64,000 nucleotides of DNA from Egicoccus sp. AB-alg2 (GTDB taxonomy: Bacteria; Actinomycetota; Nitriliruptoria; Nitriliruptorales; Nitriliruptoraceae), in contig NZ_JBGUAX010000003.1 of NCBI RefSeq assembly GCF_041821065.1, positions 434,001-498,000 of the forward strand. The letters run 5' to 3'. Below the pieces are notes generated by a model. It was not told where the DNA came from. It did not search any database and was given only the letters and a program-made list of their open reading frames with translations. The translations under genes were made by a program, and so were the position numbers. Shown here in pieces: positions 8,541 to 16,345 of this stretch (within the stretch, counting starts at the first letter, position 1; each line of letters starts with the position of its first letter).

Positions 8541-8586
8541 AGCGGTGCCTCCCCCCAGTACCGCACCCCCGGTCGGAGGATCCCTC

Positions 8587-9285
8587 GTGATCACGCTCCG
8601 AAACGTGACCAAGACCTACAAGCGCGGCGCCGACGACGAGGTCGTCGCGCTGAAGGACGTGTCCCTCGAGGTGGCCAAGGGCGAGTTCGTCTTCGTCGTC
8701 GGCCCCTCGGGCTCGGGCAAGTCCACCTTCATGCGCCTGCTGACCCACGAGCAGCGCCCCGACGAGGGCGAGATCTGGGTGGCCGGCAAGAACCTCGCCA
8801 GCATCCGGCCCTGGAAGGTGCCGATGCTGCGGCGCGAGATCGGCTACGTCTTCCAGGACTTCAAGCTGCTCTCGAACAAGACCGTCTACGAGAACGTCGC
8901 GTTCGCGATGGAGGTCATCGGCCGCCACCGCCGCGAGATCGACCGGCGCGTGCCCGAGGTGCTCGAGCTCGTCGGGCTCGAGGACAAGGCCAACGCCCAC
9001 CCCCACGAACTGTCGGGCGGGCAGCAGCAGCGGGTGTCCGTCGCGCGCGCGTTCGTCAACAACCCCCGCATCCTGCTGTGCGACGAGCCGACGGGGAATC
9101 TCGACCCGTCGACCTCCGTCGGGATCATGAAGCTGCTCGATCGCATCAACCGCACGGGCGCCACCGTCGTGATGGCGACCCACGACCAACACATCGTCGA
9201 CTCGATGCGCCGCCGCGTCATCGAGCTCGAGAACGGTCTGGTGGTCCGTGACCAGTCCCGCGGCGTCTACGGCTACGCCGGCTAG
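8587..9285 (+). CDS. ftsE: Cell-division ATP-binding protein FtsE
   Basis: A 232-residue ABC ATPase that pairs with FtsX at the divisome. ATP hydrolysis is transmitted through FtsX to periplasmic murein hydrolases. The motifs visible are Walker [10 protein letters not shown] (39-47), a Q-loop with VFQDFKLL, the signature LSGGQ (142-146), Walker [13 protein letters not shown] (catalytic region near residue 167) and the switch His in [11 protein letters not shown]. The start is GTG 8587 with CGGAGGA upstream. FtsX follows after an unusually long gap of 144 bases that contains a hairpin. Confidence 0.95.
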   Translation: MITLRNVTKTYKRGADDEVVALKDVSLEVAKGEFVFVVGPSGSGKSTFMRLLTHEQRPDEGEIWVAGKNLASIRPWKVPMLRREIGYVFQDFKLLSNKTVYENVAFAMEVIGRHRREIDRRVPEVLELVGLEDKANAHPHELSGGQQQRVSVARAFVNNPRILLCDEPTGNLDPSTSVGIMKLLDRINRTGATVVMATHDQHIVDSMRRRVIELENGLVVRDQSRGVYGYAG

Positions 9286-9348
9286 GACTGGGCGGCGTCC
9301 CGGCTCCCGACGCCGGGTCCACGCCTGCCCGCGAAACATAAGCCCTGC

Positions 9349-9379
9349 CACGTCCACCCCCGCCGGTGGCGGGGACGTG
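9349..9379 (+). other. Stable hairpin in the ftsE-ftsX gap
   Basis: CCCCGCC-GGT-GGCGGGG forms a 7-bp core, extended outside a small bulge by CACGTC/GACGTG pairing. In most bacteria ftsE and ftsX overlap or nearly touch. Here the hairpin may reduce readthrough, set the FtsE:FtsX ratio or protect a processed end. Confidence 0.5.
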
Positions 9380-9429
9380 ACCAGCAAGCCGCCCCCCGTC
9401 CCGGGGCGCAACAGCGACAAGGACGGCGC

Positions 9430-10323
9430 ATGTCCGCGCGTTGGCGCTACATCCTCCAGGAGGCCTTCGTCGGCCTCCGACGCAACCTGATGATGACCGT
9501 CGCGGTCATCCTGTCGGTGACCGTGTCGTTGACGCTGCTGGGCGCCAGCCTGCTGCTCTCCGACCAGGTCGAGCTGGCCACCGACGACTGGGTCGGCAAG
9601 GTCGAGGTCTCGATCTTCCTCTGCGACGGGCGCACCTGCCCGGAGATCACCCCGGAGCAGCAGGAGCAGCTGCGCGAGGACCTCCAGTCCCAGCCGGTCG
9701 TCGCCGAGGTGTTCTTCGAGTCCAAGGAGGACGCCTACGACCGGTTCCGGGAGCTGTTCCGCGACCAGCCCAACCTCGTGGAGTCGGTCGACCCGGACGT
9801 CCTGCCCGCCTCGTTCCGGGTGCGGCTGGAGAACCCGCAGCTGTTCAACGTGATCGCGGAGCAGTTCGAGGCCTACCCGGGGGTCGAGGAGATCGTCGAC
9901 CAGCGCCAGGTGCTCGACCAGTTCCTGCGGTTCACCAACGTCATCCGCAACGCCGCGCTCATCGTCGCCGCCATCCAGCTGATCGCCGCCGGCGTGCTGA
10001 TCGCGAACACCATCCGCGTGGCCGCGTTCGCCCGCCGCGAGCAGACCTCGATCATGAAGCTGGTCGGCGCCAGCAACTGGTACATCCGGCTCCCCTTCGT
10101 GCTCGAGGGTGTGTTCGCCGGGGTCTTGGGCGCCGTGATCTCCTGGGGGCTGCTGTACGCCTCCGTCCCGCGGGTCGCCGCCCAGCTGTCGCGTGACATC
10201 GAGTTGATGCCGTTCATCGGCGTCACGCAGGTGATCGCCGTCGGCCCGTGGCTGTTGGCCGCCGGTGCCGGTATCGCCGCCTTCTCGTCGGTCGTCGCCC
10301 TCCGCCGCTTCCTGGACGTCTGA
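9430..10323 (+). CDS. ftsX: Cell-division protein FtsX
   Basis: A 297-residue inner-membrane partner of FtsE. The topology visible is a cytoplasmic N-terminus with a conserved AFVGLRRNLMM segment, the first helix (about 21-45), an extracellular domain (about 46-175) and three C-terminal helices (near 177, 228 and 270). RREQTSIMKLVGASNWYIRLPF between helices is the permease-type coupling region. The extracellular domain includes a close Cys pair (FLCDGRTCPE). In related actinobacteria this domain binds and activates a coiled-coil peptidoglycan hydrolase, and the next gene encodes such a protein. The start is ATG 9430. Confidence 0.93.
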   Translation: MSARWRYILQEAFVGLRRNLMMTVAVILSVTVSLTLLGASLLLSDQVELATDDWVGKVEVSIFLCDGRTCPEITPEQQEQLREDLQSQPVVAEVFFESKEDAYDRFRELFRDQPNLVESVDPDVLPASFRVRLENPQLFNVIAEQFEAYPGVEEIVDQRQVLDQFLRFTNVIRNAALIVAAIQLIAAGVLIANTIRVAAFARREQTSIMKLVGASNWYIRLPFVLEGVFAGVLGAVISWGLLYASVPRVAAQLSRDIELMPFIGVTQVIAVGPWLLAAGAGIAAFSSVVALRRFLDV

Positions 10324-10329
10324 GGGGCC

Positions 10330-10375
10330 CGTACCCGCCGCCGTGCAAGAAACGCTCGAGACGGCGGCGGGTACG
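10330..10375 (+). terminator. Strong terminator between ftsX and the M23 hydrolase gene
   Basis: A perfect 15-bp stem, CGTACCCGCCGCCGT (10330-10344) with ACGGCGGCGGGTACG (10361-10375), closes a 16-nt loop and begins 7 bases after the ftsX stop. It separates the ftsEX transcript from the hydrolase gene, which must then have its own promoter (a TTACCGT-like element lies near 10420). Confidence 0.75.
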
Positions 10376-10461
10376 CCGACAGGGCGAGGAAGAACGTCCC
10401 GCATCGGTGGGACTTCGGTGTTACCGTTTCGCGCCGTCCGATCGATCAGGGGCCGTGGCTC

Positions 10462-11967
10462 GTGCTGCGCCTGCGCCACCTCGTCACCGGGACGACCGTG
10501 TTGGTGCTGCTGCTGCCGACGGTCGCCTCGGCGCAGAGCCCTGAACTGGAACGGGAGCTGGCGGACCGCCAGCAGCAGCGAGAGCAGGGCGAGCGCCAGC
10601 TCGGCGAGGTGCGCACCCGCGAGCAGGGCGCCCGCGAGCGGCTCGCGCAGGCCCAGGCCGCGCTCGAGGAGGCCGAGGCCGCGCTTGGCGAGCGGCGCGC
10701 GGAGCTGACCGCGGCCGAGGCACGGCTCGACGAAGCCCGGGCCGCCGCCGACGAGGCCGCTGCGGCCGCTGACGAGGCCAACGAGCAGGCCGCCGAGGCC
10801 CGCGCCGAGTTGCGGCGCGTGACCGACGAGCTCGAGCAGACCGAGGCCGAACTCGACGAGCAGCAGGCCCGGCTCGACCAGCGGGTGCGGGCGGCCTTCA
10901 AGTACGGCCACGTGTCGTTCGCCGAGGCGTTCACCGGCGTGCGGGACATCGCCGACTTCCTCAACTCCTCGACCTACGTCGGCAAGGTGATGGCCAACGA
11001 CCGCGAGCTGGTCGAGGCCGTGCTGCGCCTGCTCGACCGGGTACAGGCCCAGCGGGAGCGGGCGCAGCAGCTGCGCCAGGCCGCCGAGGTGCAGGCCGCC
11101 GCCGCTCAGCGGGCCGCCGACGAGGCCGAGGCCAAGGAGGCCCGGGCGGCCGAGGCCGCGGCCGACGTCGAACGGGCCGTCGCCGACCAGGAGGCGCAGA
11201 CGGCGGTCGTCGCGGACAAGCGCGCCGAGCAGCAGGCCGCGCTCGAGGCGATCGTCGACGACCGCAACGCCATCGAGGACCACCTCGCCGCCGTCGAGGC
11301 GGACGCCGCCCGCCTCGAGGGCGAGATCGCCGAGGTTGCCCGCCGCCGCGCCGAGGAGGCCCGGCAGCGTGCCGAGGAGGAGCAGCGCGCACGCGAGGCG
11401 GCCGAGCGCGAGGAGCGTGAGCGTCGCGAGGCCGAGGAACGGGCCGCACGCGAGCGCGAGGCGTCCGCCGGTGGCAGCTCGAGCGGTGGCGGCAGCGGCA
11501 GTGGCGGCGGCAGCGGCAGTGGCGGGAGCGGCAGCGGTGGGAGCGGCGGCGGTGGTGGCGGCCAGGCCGCTCCACCGTCCTCGACGTCGTGGGGGTGGCC
11601 GGCGGCCTGTGGACGGGTGACCTCGCGGTACGGCTCGCGCTGGGGCCGCATGCACCAGGGCGTCGACATCGCCTGCACCAGCCAACTCGGTGGGAACCCG
11701 CCGATCTACGCCAGCCGCGGCGGGGTCGTCCACACCACCAACTGCGGCAGCGGCTATGGGCTGTGCGTCATGATCGACCACCTCGACGGCGACCTGTCGC
11801 TGTACGCCCACATGTCCAGCCTCGCCGTGGGTGCCGGTACCTCGGTCACCAAGGGGCAGGTCATCGGGCGGGAGGGTTCGACCGGCAACTCGACCGGTCC
11901 GCACCTGCACTTCGAGATCTGGAAGGGCGGGTCGCGCACCGATCCGTGCCCCTACATCGGCTGTTAG
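10462..11967 (+). CDS. Murein hydrolase with coiled coil and M23 (LytM) domain
   Basis: A 501-residue exported protein. The signal peptide (about 1-25, ending ASAQ) is followed by roughly 300 residues of Glu/Ala/Arg/Gln coiled coil with an inserted segment RAAFKYGHVSFAEAF. A Gly/Ser linker (about 336-373) then leads to a C-terminal M23 metallopeptidase domain. The metal ligands appear intact (HQGVDI, YAHMSS, HLHFE), so the domain may be an active endopeptidase rather than a degenerate activator such as E. coli EnvC. The position after ftsEX suggests that FtsX recruits it for septal peptidoglycan splitting, much as RipC or PcsB work with FtsEX. The GTG 10462 start is moderately certain. Confidence 0.88.
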   Translation: MLRLRHLVTGTTVLVLLLPTVASAQSPELERELADRQQQREQGERQLGEVRTREQGARERLAQAQAALEEAEAALGERRAELTAAEARLDEARAAADEAAAAADEANEQAAEARAELRRVTDELEQTEAELDEQQARLDQRVRAAFKYGHVSFAEAFTGVRDIADFLNSSTYVGKVMANDRELVEAVLRLLDRVQAQRERAQQLRQAAEVQAAAAQRAADEAEAKEARAAEAAADVERAVADQEAQTAVVADKRAEQQAALEAIVDDRNAIEDHLAAVEADAARLEGEIAEVARRRAEEARQRAEEEQRAREAAEREERERREAEERAAREREASAGGSSSGGGSGSGGGSGSGGSGSGGSGGGGGGQAAPPSSTSWGWPAACGRVTSRYGSRWGRMHQGVDIACTSQLGGNPPIYASRGGVVHTTNCGSGYGLCVMIDHLDGDLSLYAHMSSLAVGAGTSVTKGQVIGREGSTGNSTGPHLHFEIWKGGSRTDPCPYIGC

Positions 11968-12013
11968 GCACGACGCGTCGGGCACGCTGGCACGACCGCT
12001 AGGCTCGTCGGCG

Positions 12014-12502
12014 ATGGCTGCCAAGAACAAGAAGGGCGCCGGCGGCGACGGCACGAAGCTGATCGTCAGCAACCGGCGGGCCCGATTCGACTACCACCTC
12101 GACGACACCTTCGAGGCCGGCCTCGTGCTGCAGGGCACCGAGGTGAAGACGTTGCGTGGTGGCAAGGGCTCGCTCGCAGAGGCCTGGGTGAAGGTCGACC
12201 GGGACGGCGAGGCCTGGCTCATGCAGGCCCACATCCCCGAGTACGAGTACGGCAACCGCAACAACCACGACCCGGTCCGGCCGCGCAAGCTGCTGCTGCA
12301 CCGCCGCGAACTCGAACGGCTGCGTCACGCGGTGGAGACCAAGGGCGTGACGCTGGTGCCGACCCGGCTGTACTTCCGCGACGGCCGTGCCAAACTGGAG
12401 TTCGCCGTCGGGCGCGGCAAGAACGTCGCCGACAAGCGGCAGACCGCCGCCAAGCGGGACGCCCAGCGCGAGATCGAACGAGCGCTCAAGCAGCGGCGCT
12501 GA
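12014..12502 (+). CDS. smpB: SsrA-binding protein SmpB
   Basis: A 162-residue RNA-binding protein required for trans-translation. It binds the tRNA-like domain of tmRNA and guides it into stalled ribosomes. The conserved parts are NRRARFDYHLDDTFEAGLVL, the GTEVKTLRGGK motif, HIPEYEYGNRNNHDP, and the C-terminal basic tail (GKNVADKRQTAAKRDAQREI) that enters the mRNA channel. The start is ATG 12014; the residues before ANRR-type OB-fold sequence form a short Lys/Gly-rich extension. Its RNA partner ssrA follows about 220 bases downstream. Confidence 0.95.
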   Translation: MAAKNKKGAGGDGTKLIVSNRRARFDYHLDDTFEAGLVLQGTEVKTLRGGKGSLAEAWVKVDRDGEAWLMQAHIPEYEYGNRNNHDPVRPRKLLLHRRELERLRHAVETKGVTLVPTRLYFRDGRAKLEFAVGRGKNVADKRQTAAKRDAQREIERALKQRR

Positions 12503-12586
12503 CGGCTACTCGGTCCGCGGCCACTTCAGCTGCGGCGCTCGCGGCCGACGGGTCCGGTGGGCATGGCGTCCGGGACGGGGACCGCC

Positions 12587-12640
12587 GGCCGGGCACGCGT
12601 CGGTGACCTTCCGGGCACGAAGGGCTGCGCGTGCCCGGCC
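12587..12640 (+). terminator. Mutually exclusive hairpins after smpB
   Basis: One 3' arm can pair with either of two upstream arms. GGCCGGGCACGC (12587-12598) pairs with GCGTGCCCGGCC (12629-12640), giving 12 bp with a 30-nt loop. CCGGGCACG (12611-12619) pairs with CGTGCCCGG (12630-12638), giving 9 bp with a 10-nt loop. Either can terminate smpB transcripts; the alternative folds could also work as an attenuator ahead of ssrA. Confidence 0.5.
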
Positions 12641-12648
12641 GCGCGGGT

Positions 12649-12694
12649 TACACTGATCGGCCCGGCTCAGCCGGAAGGCCGACCGGGTTTGACA
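12649..12694 (+). promoter_or_regulatory. Possible ssrA promoter elements
   Basis: A -10-like TACACT is at 12649-12654, and a consensus -35 hexamer TTGACA is at 12689-12694, 31 bases before the mature tmRNA end. They do not belong to one promoter, and no good -10 follows the TTGACA at 17 bases, so the actual promoter is unresolved. Confidence 0.3.
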
Positions 12695-12724
12695 ACTGCA
12701 GAGCGTCGAAACGCGCACACACCT

Positions 12725-13083
12725 GGGGCTGATTCGGTCTCGACCGTGGTCAGTCCGTTGCCATGGGAGCGTGCCGAGGGTGCTCACGCGACCTCGACAA
12801 AACGCGTGGGAAACCATAATCGCCAAGGACAACGACCTGGCTCTCGCGGCCTAAACACCCGCGACGATCCGCCCCTGACGCCTCGTAGGGGGACCGGATC
12901 GACATCACGAGGCTCCACCTCGCCGGCTCCGACCGTCGGGCCGGTGGGGGAAACCTTCGACGGTATGGATGCGGAGGCTGTCTGGCCCTGGAGCACCGCA
13001 TCCGAGATCATCCAGGACCTACGCACGTAGAGCCCCGAGCTTCGGGATCGCGGGACCCGGGTTCGACTCCCGGCAGCTCCACC
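12725..13083 (+). ncRNA. ssrA: Transfer-messenger RNA (tmRNA)
   Basis: The 5' end GGGGCUG (12725-12731) pairs with CAGCUCC (13074-13080) to form the acceptor stem. A T-arm with GGGTTCGACTCCC lies just inside the 3' end. The CCA is not fully encoded (ACC then G). The reading frame starts at GCC 12822 after the usual UAA-containing leader and ends at TAA 12852, giving the tag AKDNDLALAA. This is short for an actinobacterial tag, and it ends in the ALAA degron read by ClpXP. Several C/G-rich hairpins between 12855 and 13000 fit the pseudoknot region. tmRNA and SmpB rescue ribosomes stalled on broken mRNA. Confidence 0.93.
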
Positions 13084-13085
13084 GC

Positions 13086-13109
13086 GGGGTGTTCGTTGAA
13101 GAACGCCCC
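13086..13109 (+). terminator. tmRNA terminator
   Basis: GGGGTGTTC pairs with GAACGCCCC around the loop GTTGAA, beginning 3 bases after the tmRNA acceptor end. Confidence 0.7.
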
Positions 13110-13127
13110 ATCCGTTCGTGGAAAGCT

Positions 13128-13304
13128 CGTGTGGTGAACGCGCCGTCCGGACAGCCGTCAAGGGCTGCCGGACGGGGACAGGCGACCGGCCGCCGCTCCG
13201 CCAAGGGAGCGACGGAACGGGTCTTGTCCACGCTTCCACCACACGTGACACGGCGCATCGACGCCTGCGAGACGAGACCCCGCCGACGATGTCGGCGGGG
13301 TCTC
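13128..13304 (+). ncRNA. Putative structured RNA, copy 1 of 3
   Basis: Closing stem CGTGTGGTG (13128-13136) pairs perfectly with CACCACACG (13237-13245). Inside are two hairpins. The first has a roughly 13-bp stem (CCGTCCGG, bulged A, CAGCC with its complement) capped by GTCAAG. The second, CGCTCC/GGAGCG, is capped by GCCAAG. The linker GGGGACAGGCGACC after the first hairpin can pair with GGGTCTTGTCC after the second, making a junction. A 14-bp terminator closes the unit. The same architecture recurs at 31389 and 34230 with different base pairs in the stems, which argues for selection on RNA structure. I know no matching RNA family. It lies between ssrA and the DUF488 gene. Confidence 0.65.
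13274..13304 (+). terminator. Terminator of structured RNA copy 1
   Basis: GAGACCCCGCCGAC pairs with GTCGGCGGGGTCTC, 14 perfect base pairs around GAT, 62 bases before the DUF488 start. Confidence 0.75.
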
Positions 13305-13365
13305 TGTCGTGCCGGTGTCCGCGTGTGGTTTCTCCGCGGGTAGCGTGCCCCCGAACGGAGGGACC

Positions 13366-13806
13366 ATGCTCGTCTACGGGATCGGCTACGAAGGGCGCGA
13401 GCCAGCGCAGCTCGTGCAGGCCCTGTGCGCGGCCGGTGTCGAGGTGCTCGTCGACGTTCGCCAGAACGCGTCATCGCGCAAACGGGGCTTCGCCAAGACC
13501 GCGCTACGTGAACATCTCGCGGCAGCGGGCATCGACTACCTCCACCTCCGCGCGCTCGGCAATGACCGCGACAACCGTGCTGGCTTCGCGTACCTGGCGG
13601 GTCCGACCGCTGAAGCTGCGAGGGATCGCTACCGCGAGCACTTGAGCAATGGGTCTTCACCAGTGGTGGCGGACCTGCTCGAGGTGGTCCGCGAGCGAAG
13701 TGCGGCCCTGCTGTGCTTCGAGCGAGACACTCGCCACTGTCACCGCGACGTGCTCATCGACCACCTACAGGAGCTCGAGCCGAAGCTGGTCGCTCTCCCC
13801 CTCTGA
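13366..13806 (+). CDS. DUF488 family protein
   Basis: A 146-residue protein with the hallmarks of DUF488: GIGYEGREPAQLVQAL at the start, VEVLVDVRQNASSRKRGFAK (the DVR...SR..GF motif), YLHLRALGNDR, and near the end ALLCFERDTRHCHRDVLIDHL (the C.ER...CHR motif). The Cys and His of these motifs suggest a small catalytic or metal site, but the family has no established activity. It is often found in accessory regions. The start is ATG 13366 with GAGGGA upstream. Its last 42 bases overlap the 3' end of the convergent unknown gene 13765-14580. Confidence 0.85.
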   Translation: MLVYGIGYEGREPAQLVQALCAAGVEVLVDVRQNASSRKRGFAKTALREHLAAAGIDYLHLRALGNDRDNRAGFAYLAGPTAEAARDRYREHLSNGSSPVVADLLEVVRERSAALLCFERDTRHCHRDVLIDHLQELEPKLVALPL

Positions 13807-14580
13807 TCTCACGGGCGGGTAGGCCATGCCGATGACCATCCAGCCCCTGCGGGCCTGATGCTGGTTCCCCACGAAGAAGATCGTGTCTTTCGTAGGGCCC
13901 GCGATCTGGATGACGTCGCCTTCGGCCTTCGCGGGGCCGTGGTTCCGCTTCGAGTTGCGGTAGAGCTGCAGGAGCCCCCAGTCGACGACCGTCTGTGAGT
14001 GTCCCCTGCACCCTGCCTCCACGTCTCCGCAGGAGTAGTGGAACTTGAACCGCGTGGGAATCCACTCCAGGGGCCGCTTGTCGGGCATCAGCAGCGACGT
14101 CTGCGAGGCGACGGCCTCGTGTTCTGCCGACCAGGGATCATTCGGTTCGGCTGTGACGTCGAAGACCTCGCGTGGGCGGAAGGCGGCCAGGGACGTTCCC
14201 GCCGCTTCCTGCTTCCGGCGGAGCTCGCACATCGAACTCAGCATGACCGGTTCCAGGAAGTGGAGCCGGTCGCGCCACCCGGCTCGCGGTTCCACCGGCT
14301 CCCTGGTGACGATGCTGTCGATCACTGGCCGCCAGCTCTCGGGCCGCTGGTCAGAGGACGTCCGCTGTGCGTCCAGCTCGACCCACTGCCAGGTCGAGAA
14401 GCGTCCGGCTATGTCCATGTCCCTGAACGGCACTGGCCAAAGACGCGCCCACTCGAAGCTGCCCTCGCCACGCTCGCGGAGCCCGGCGACGCAGACGGTT
14501 TCGCCTTTGCGCTTCGAGATGCTCGGGTAGGCCTTCACCGTGACGAGCATCCGCAGGCGCTCCTTCACCCCATGGTGCAT
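13765..14580 (-). CDS. Conserved hypothetical protein with a Cys/Cys/His cluster
   Basis: A 271-residue protein from ATG 14580, preceded by AGGGGGA. The N-terminus reads as a strand-rich domain (MLVTVKAYPSISKRKGETVC, then WARLWPVPFRDM). The C-terminal third has HYSCGDVEAGCRGHSQTVVD, a possible zinc site (C...C..GH), then DWGLLQLYRN and FFVGNQHQARRGWMVIGMAY. I recall similar C...C.GH...DWE patterns in uncharacterised phage and island proteins, but I cannot name a function. The tail-to-tail overlap with DUF488 suggests the two were acquired together, although they are not co-transcribed. Confidence 0.6.
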   Translation of the reverse strand: MHHGVKERLRMLVTVKAYPSISKRKGETVCVAGLRERGEGSFEWARLWPVPFRDMDIAGRFSTWQWVELDAQRTSSDQRPESWRPVIDSIVTREPVEPRAGWRDRLHFLEPVMLSSMCELRRKQEAAGTSLAAFRPREVFDVTAEPNDPWSAEHEAVASQTSLLMPDKRPLEWIPTRFKFHYSCGDVEAGCRGHSQTVVDWGLLQLYRNSKRNHGPAKAEGDVIQIAGPTKDTIFFVGNQHQARRGWMVIGMAYPPVRSEGESDQLRLELL

Positions 14581-14692
14581 GAGTCCCCCTGGTTCGTGCC
14601 GAGCTTGCCACAGCGCGACGGCCTGCCGGCGGAGCCGAGGACGGACCGGCCCCGAAGCGCCGTCAGGGCGGCGTTCGCAGCCGGTCCGCCGG

Positions 14693-16345
14693 TCAGGCAG
14701 CCGGGTCCTCGAGGAGGTACTCGGTCGGCGGGTCGAAGTTCGCGAGCAGCACGTCTGGCAGGTCGAGCCGGTTCCCCGTGCTGAGGTGCCACTTCCGCAG
14801 CAGCCGCACGTTGGTGATGGCGGAGGACAGTCCGACGTGGAGGAGCCGCAGTCCGAGACAGTCTCCGCGGAACGCGTCACGCCGGAGGTTCCCGACGGAG
14901 GCGTCCTTTAGTGTGCCGAAGAAGCCCTCGACACGGGATCTGCGGCCGTAGGACACCTCCCACTTCTCGCTGCCCCAGTAGTGCTCCTGCTGCAGCTTCG
15001 GCTGGACGTCCTCGTACTTGAGGGTCACCGTCGCCTGGGTACACACCTTGGGCGGCGGAGTGAGGTCACCAGCGCCTTCAACGACGGGCAGCCCGAGAGC
15101 GGTAGCCGCTTCGACCGTTCCCGGCCGGAGTGGGCAACCGATCTTCCCAGCGGCGGCGGGGCAACCCCACCGGCTGTCGAGCGGGTTGCCGTTCCCCGGT
15201 CCATGACGTTCCAGCGCGTACTTGGACCGCAGGTCGATCTGCTGGCGGAAGAGCTCGAGCTTCGCCTTGCGTTCGTCGGCGTCGGGGTCCTCTCCGTTCG
15301 GGCCGCAGAGCGACTTCGGGCGCTTCTCGACCGGACCAGGGCGCGTCAGGTGTCCCAGGTGTTCGGGGATCAGCGGGCAGTGCGGCACGCCAGCCGCGAC
15401 GCGTGTACCACCCGCATCCAGGAAGCCGTTGCAATCTTCACTGCGCAGGTCGAGGACCTGCCGGACGTCGCGTTTGCGCAGCTCCACGGACCACCGCTCG
15501 TGGCTCTTGAAGCTGTAGTGCCGGTCGACGATCAGTTCGGTGACCTTGCTCCCTGCCGCACGCATCTGGTCGATCATGCCGAGAGTCGCGCGCACCAGGT
15601 CCGTGGACGCCGGGGTGAGGTCGACGTACTCGAGCAACAAGGGCTCGGATTCGTAGCCGCAGCCCATCGCTGGTGCGCGCACCATGCCGTGCATCGAGTA
15701 GCCGAAGAACGTCTCGGTGCCGCCGCGCTTCTTGGTCTTGCGTCCCCACGCGCCGTCGGGGTCGACCGACCGGCGATCCTGGGATCGCTCGAGCTCGTCG
15801 GTGGTGACGTCATCCTCGAGGTACTCAGGACGGTCCTTCACCTCGGTCGGCACCTTGCGGCCCTTGTTCCAGGCCCAGACCCCGGTCTCGTCGGCGGCGT
15901 ACGCGCTCGAACCGTCCGGGCGGGTCGGCAGCGTCGCTCGGATGATGCGGTTGACGATGTCGAGCAGGACGTCCTTGGTCGCGGGGTCGATCGCTCGTCC
16001 CTGCGCACCGCAGGACTTCCTAACCTTGCGGGTGAAGTTGTAGAGGCCGTCCATGGTCAGACAGACGCACGCGACACGGGTGCCGTCTTCACGTCGGACT
16101 TCCTTGGCGACACCCAGTTCGACCATTGCGAAGGGCGGGATCTCGCTGGTGAGCAGCGTATGGACGTCGTTGTAGCGCATGCTGCCCTTCGCCTGGATGC
16201 TCAGCAGGCTGCCGATGAGGAACGTCCGTGGGGAGAGGTTCCGTCGGCCTTGCTTGCTCGGGTAGCAGAAGGCTTCGAACCGTTCCGCGGCGCCGTGCGC
16301 GTCGACGAGGTGACAGGCGAGGAGGTACTGGCCGACGGTGATCAT
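14693..16345 (-). CDS. DDE-type transposase
   Basis: A 550-residue protein with an RNase-H-like DDE layout. Candidate catalytic residues are Asp in AYAADETGVWAWNKGRK, Asp in KVTELIVDRHYSFKSHERW and Glu in SRVEGFFGTLKDASVGNLRRD. A segment of about 150 residues rich in Cys, Pro and Gly (PHCPLIPEHLGH, SLCGPNGEDPD, CPAAAGKIGCPL) between the second Asp and the Glu looks like an inserted metal-binding domain. ATG 16345 has AGGAGGG upstream and overlaps the stop of the preceding gene (ATGA), so its synthesis is coupled to the integrase-like protein. Clear terminal inverted repeats were not found. The IS family is not certain. Confidence 0.75.
   Translation of the reverse strand: MITVGQYLLACHLVDAHGAAERFEAFCYPSKQGRRNLSPRTFLIGSLLSIQAKGSMRYNDVHTLLTSEIPPFAMVELGVAKEVRREDGTRVACVCLTMDGLYNFTRKVRKSCGAQGRAIDPATKDVLLDIVNRIIRATLPTRPDGSSAYAADETGVWAWNKGRKVPTEVKDRPEYLEDDVTTDELERSQDRRSVDPDGAWGRKTKKRGGTETFFGYSMHGMVRAPAMGCGYESEPLLLEYVDLTPASTDLVRATLGMIDQMRAAGSKVTELIVDRHYSFKSHERWSVELRKRDVRQVLDLRSEDCNGFLDAGGTRVAAGVPHCPLIPEHLGHLTRPGPVEKRPKSLCGPNGEDPDADERKAKLELFRQQIDLRSKYALERHGPGNGNPLDSRWGCPAAAGKIGCPLRPGTVEAATALGLPVVEGAGDLTPPPKVCTQATVTLKYEDVQPKLQQEHYWGSEKWEVSYGRRSRVEGFFGTLKDASVGNLRRDAFRGDCLGLRLLHVGLSSAITNVRLLRKWHLSTGNRLDLPDVLLANFDPPTEYLLEDPAA

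Noticed and set aside
7471-12072. A 1,533-codon open frame on the minus strand opposite prfB, ftsE, ftsX and the M23 gene
   Set aside because: It is the antisense shadow of well-recognised genes in GC-rich DNA; its translation is low-complexity Leu/Gly/Val/His with no domain.
12725-13083. Open frames crossing the tmRNA region
   Set aside because: The acceptor stem, T-arm and ALAA tag identify the RNA gene; no protein motif is seen.
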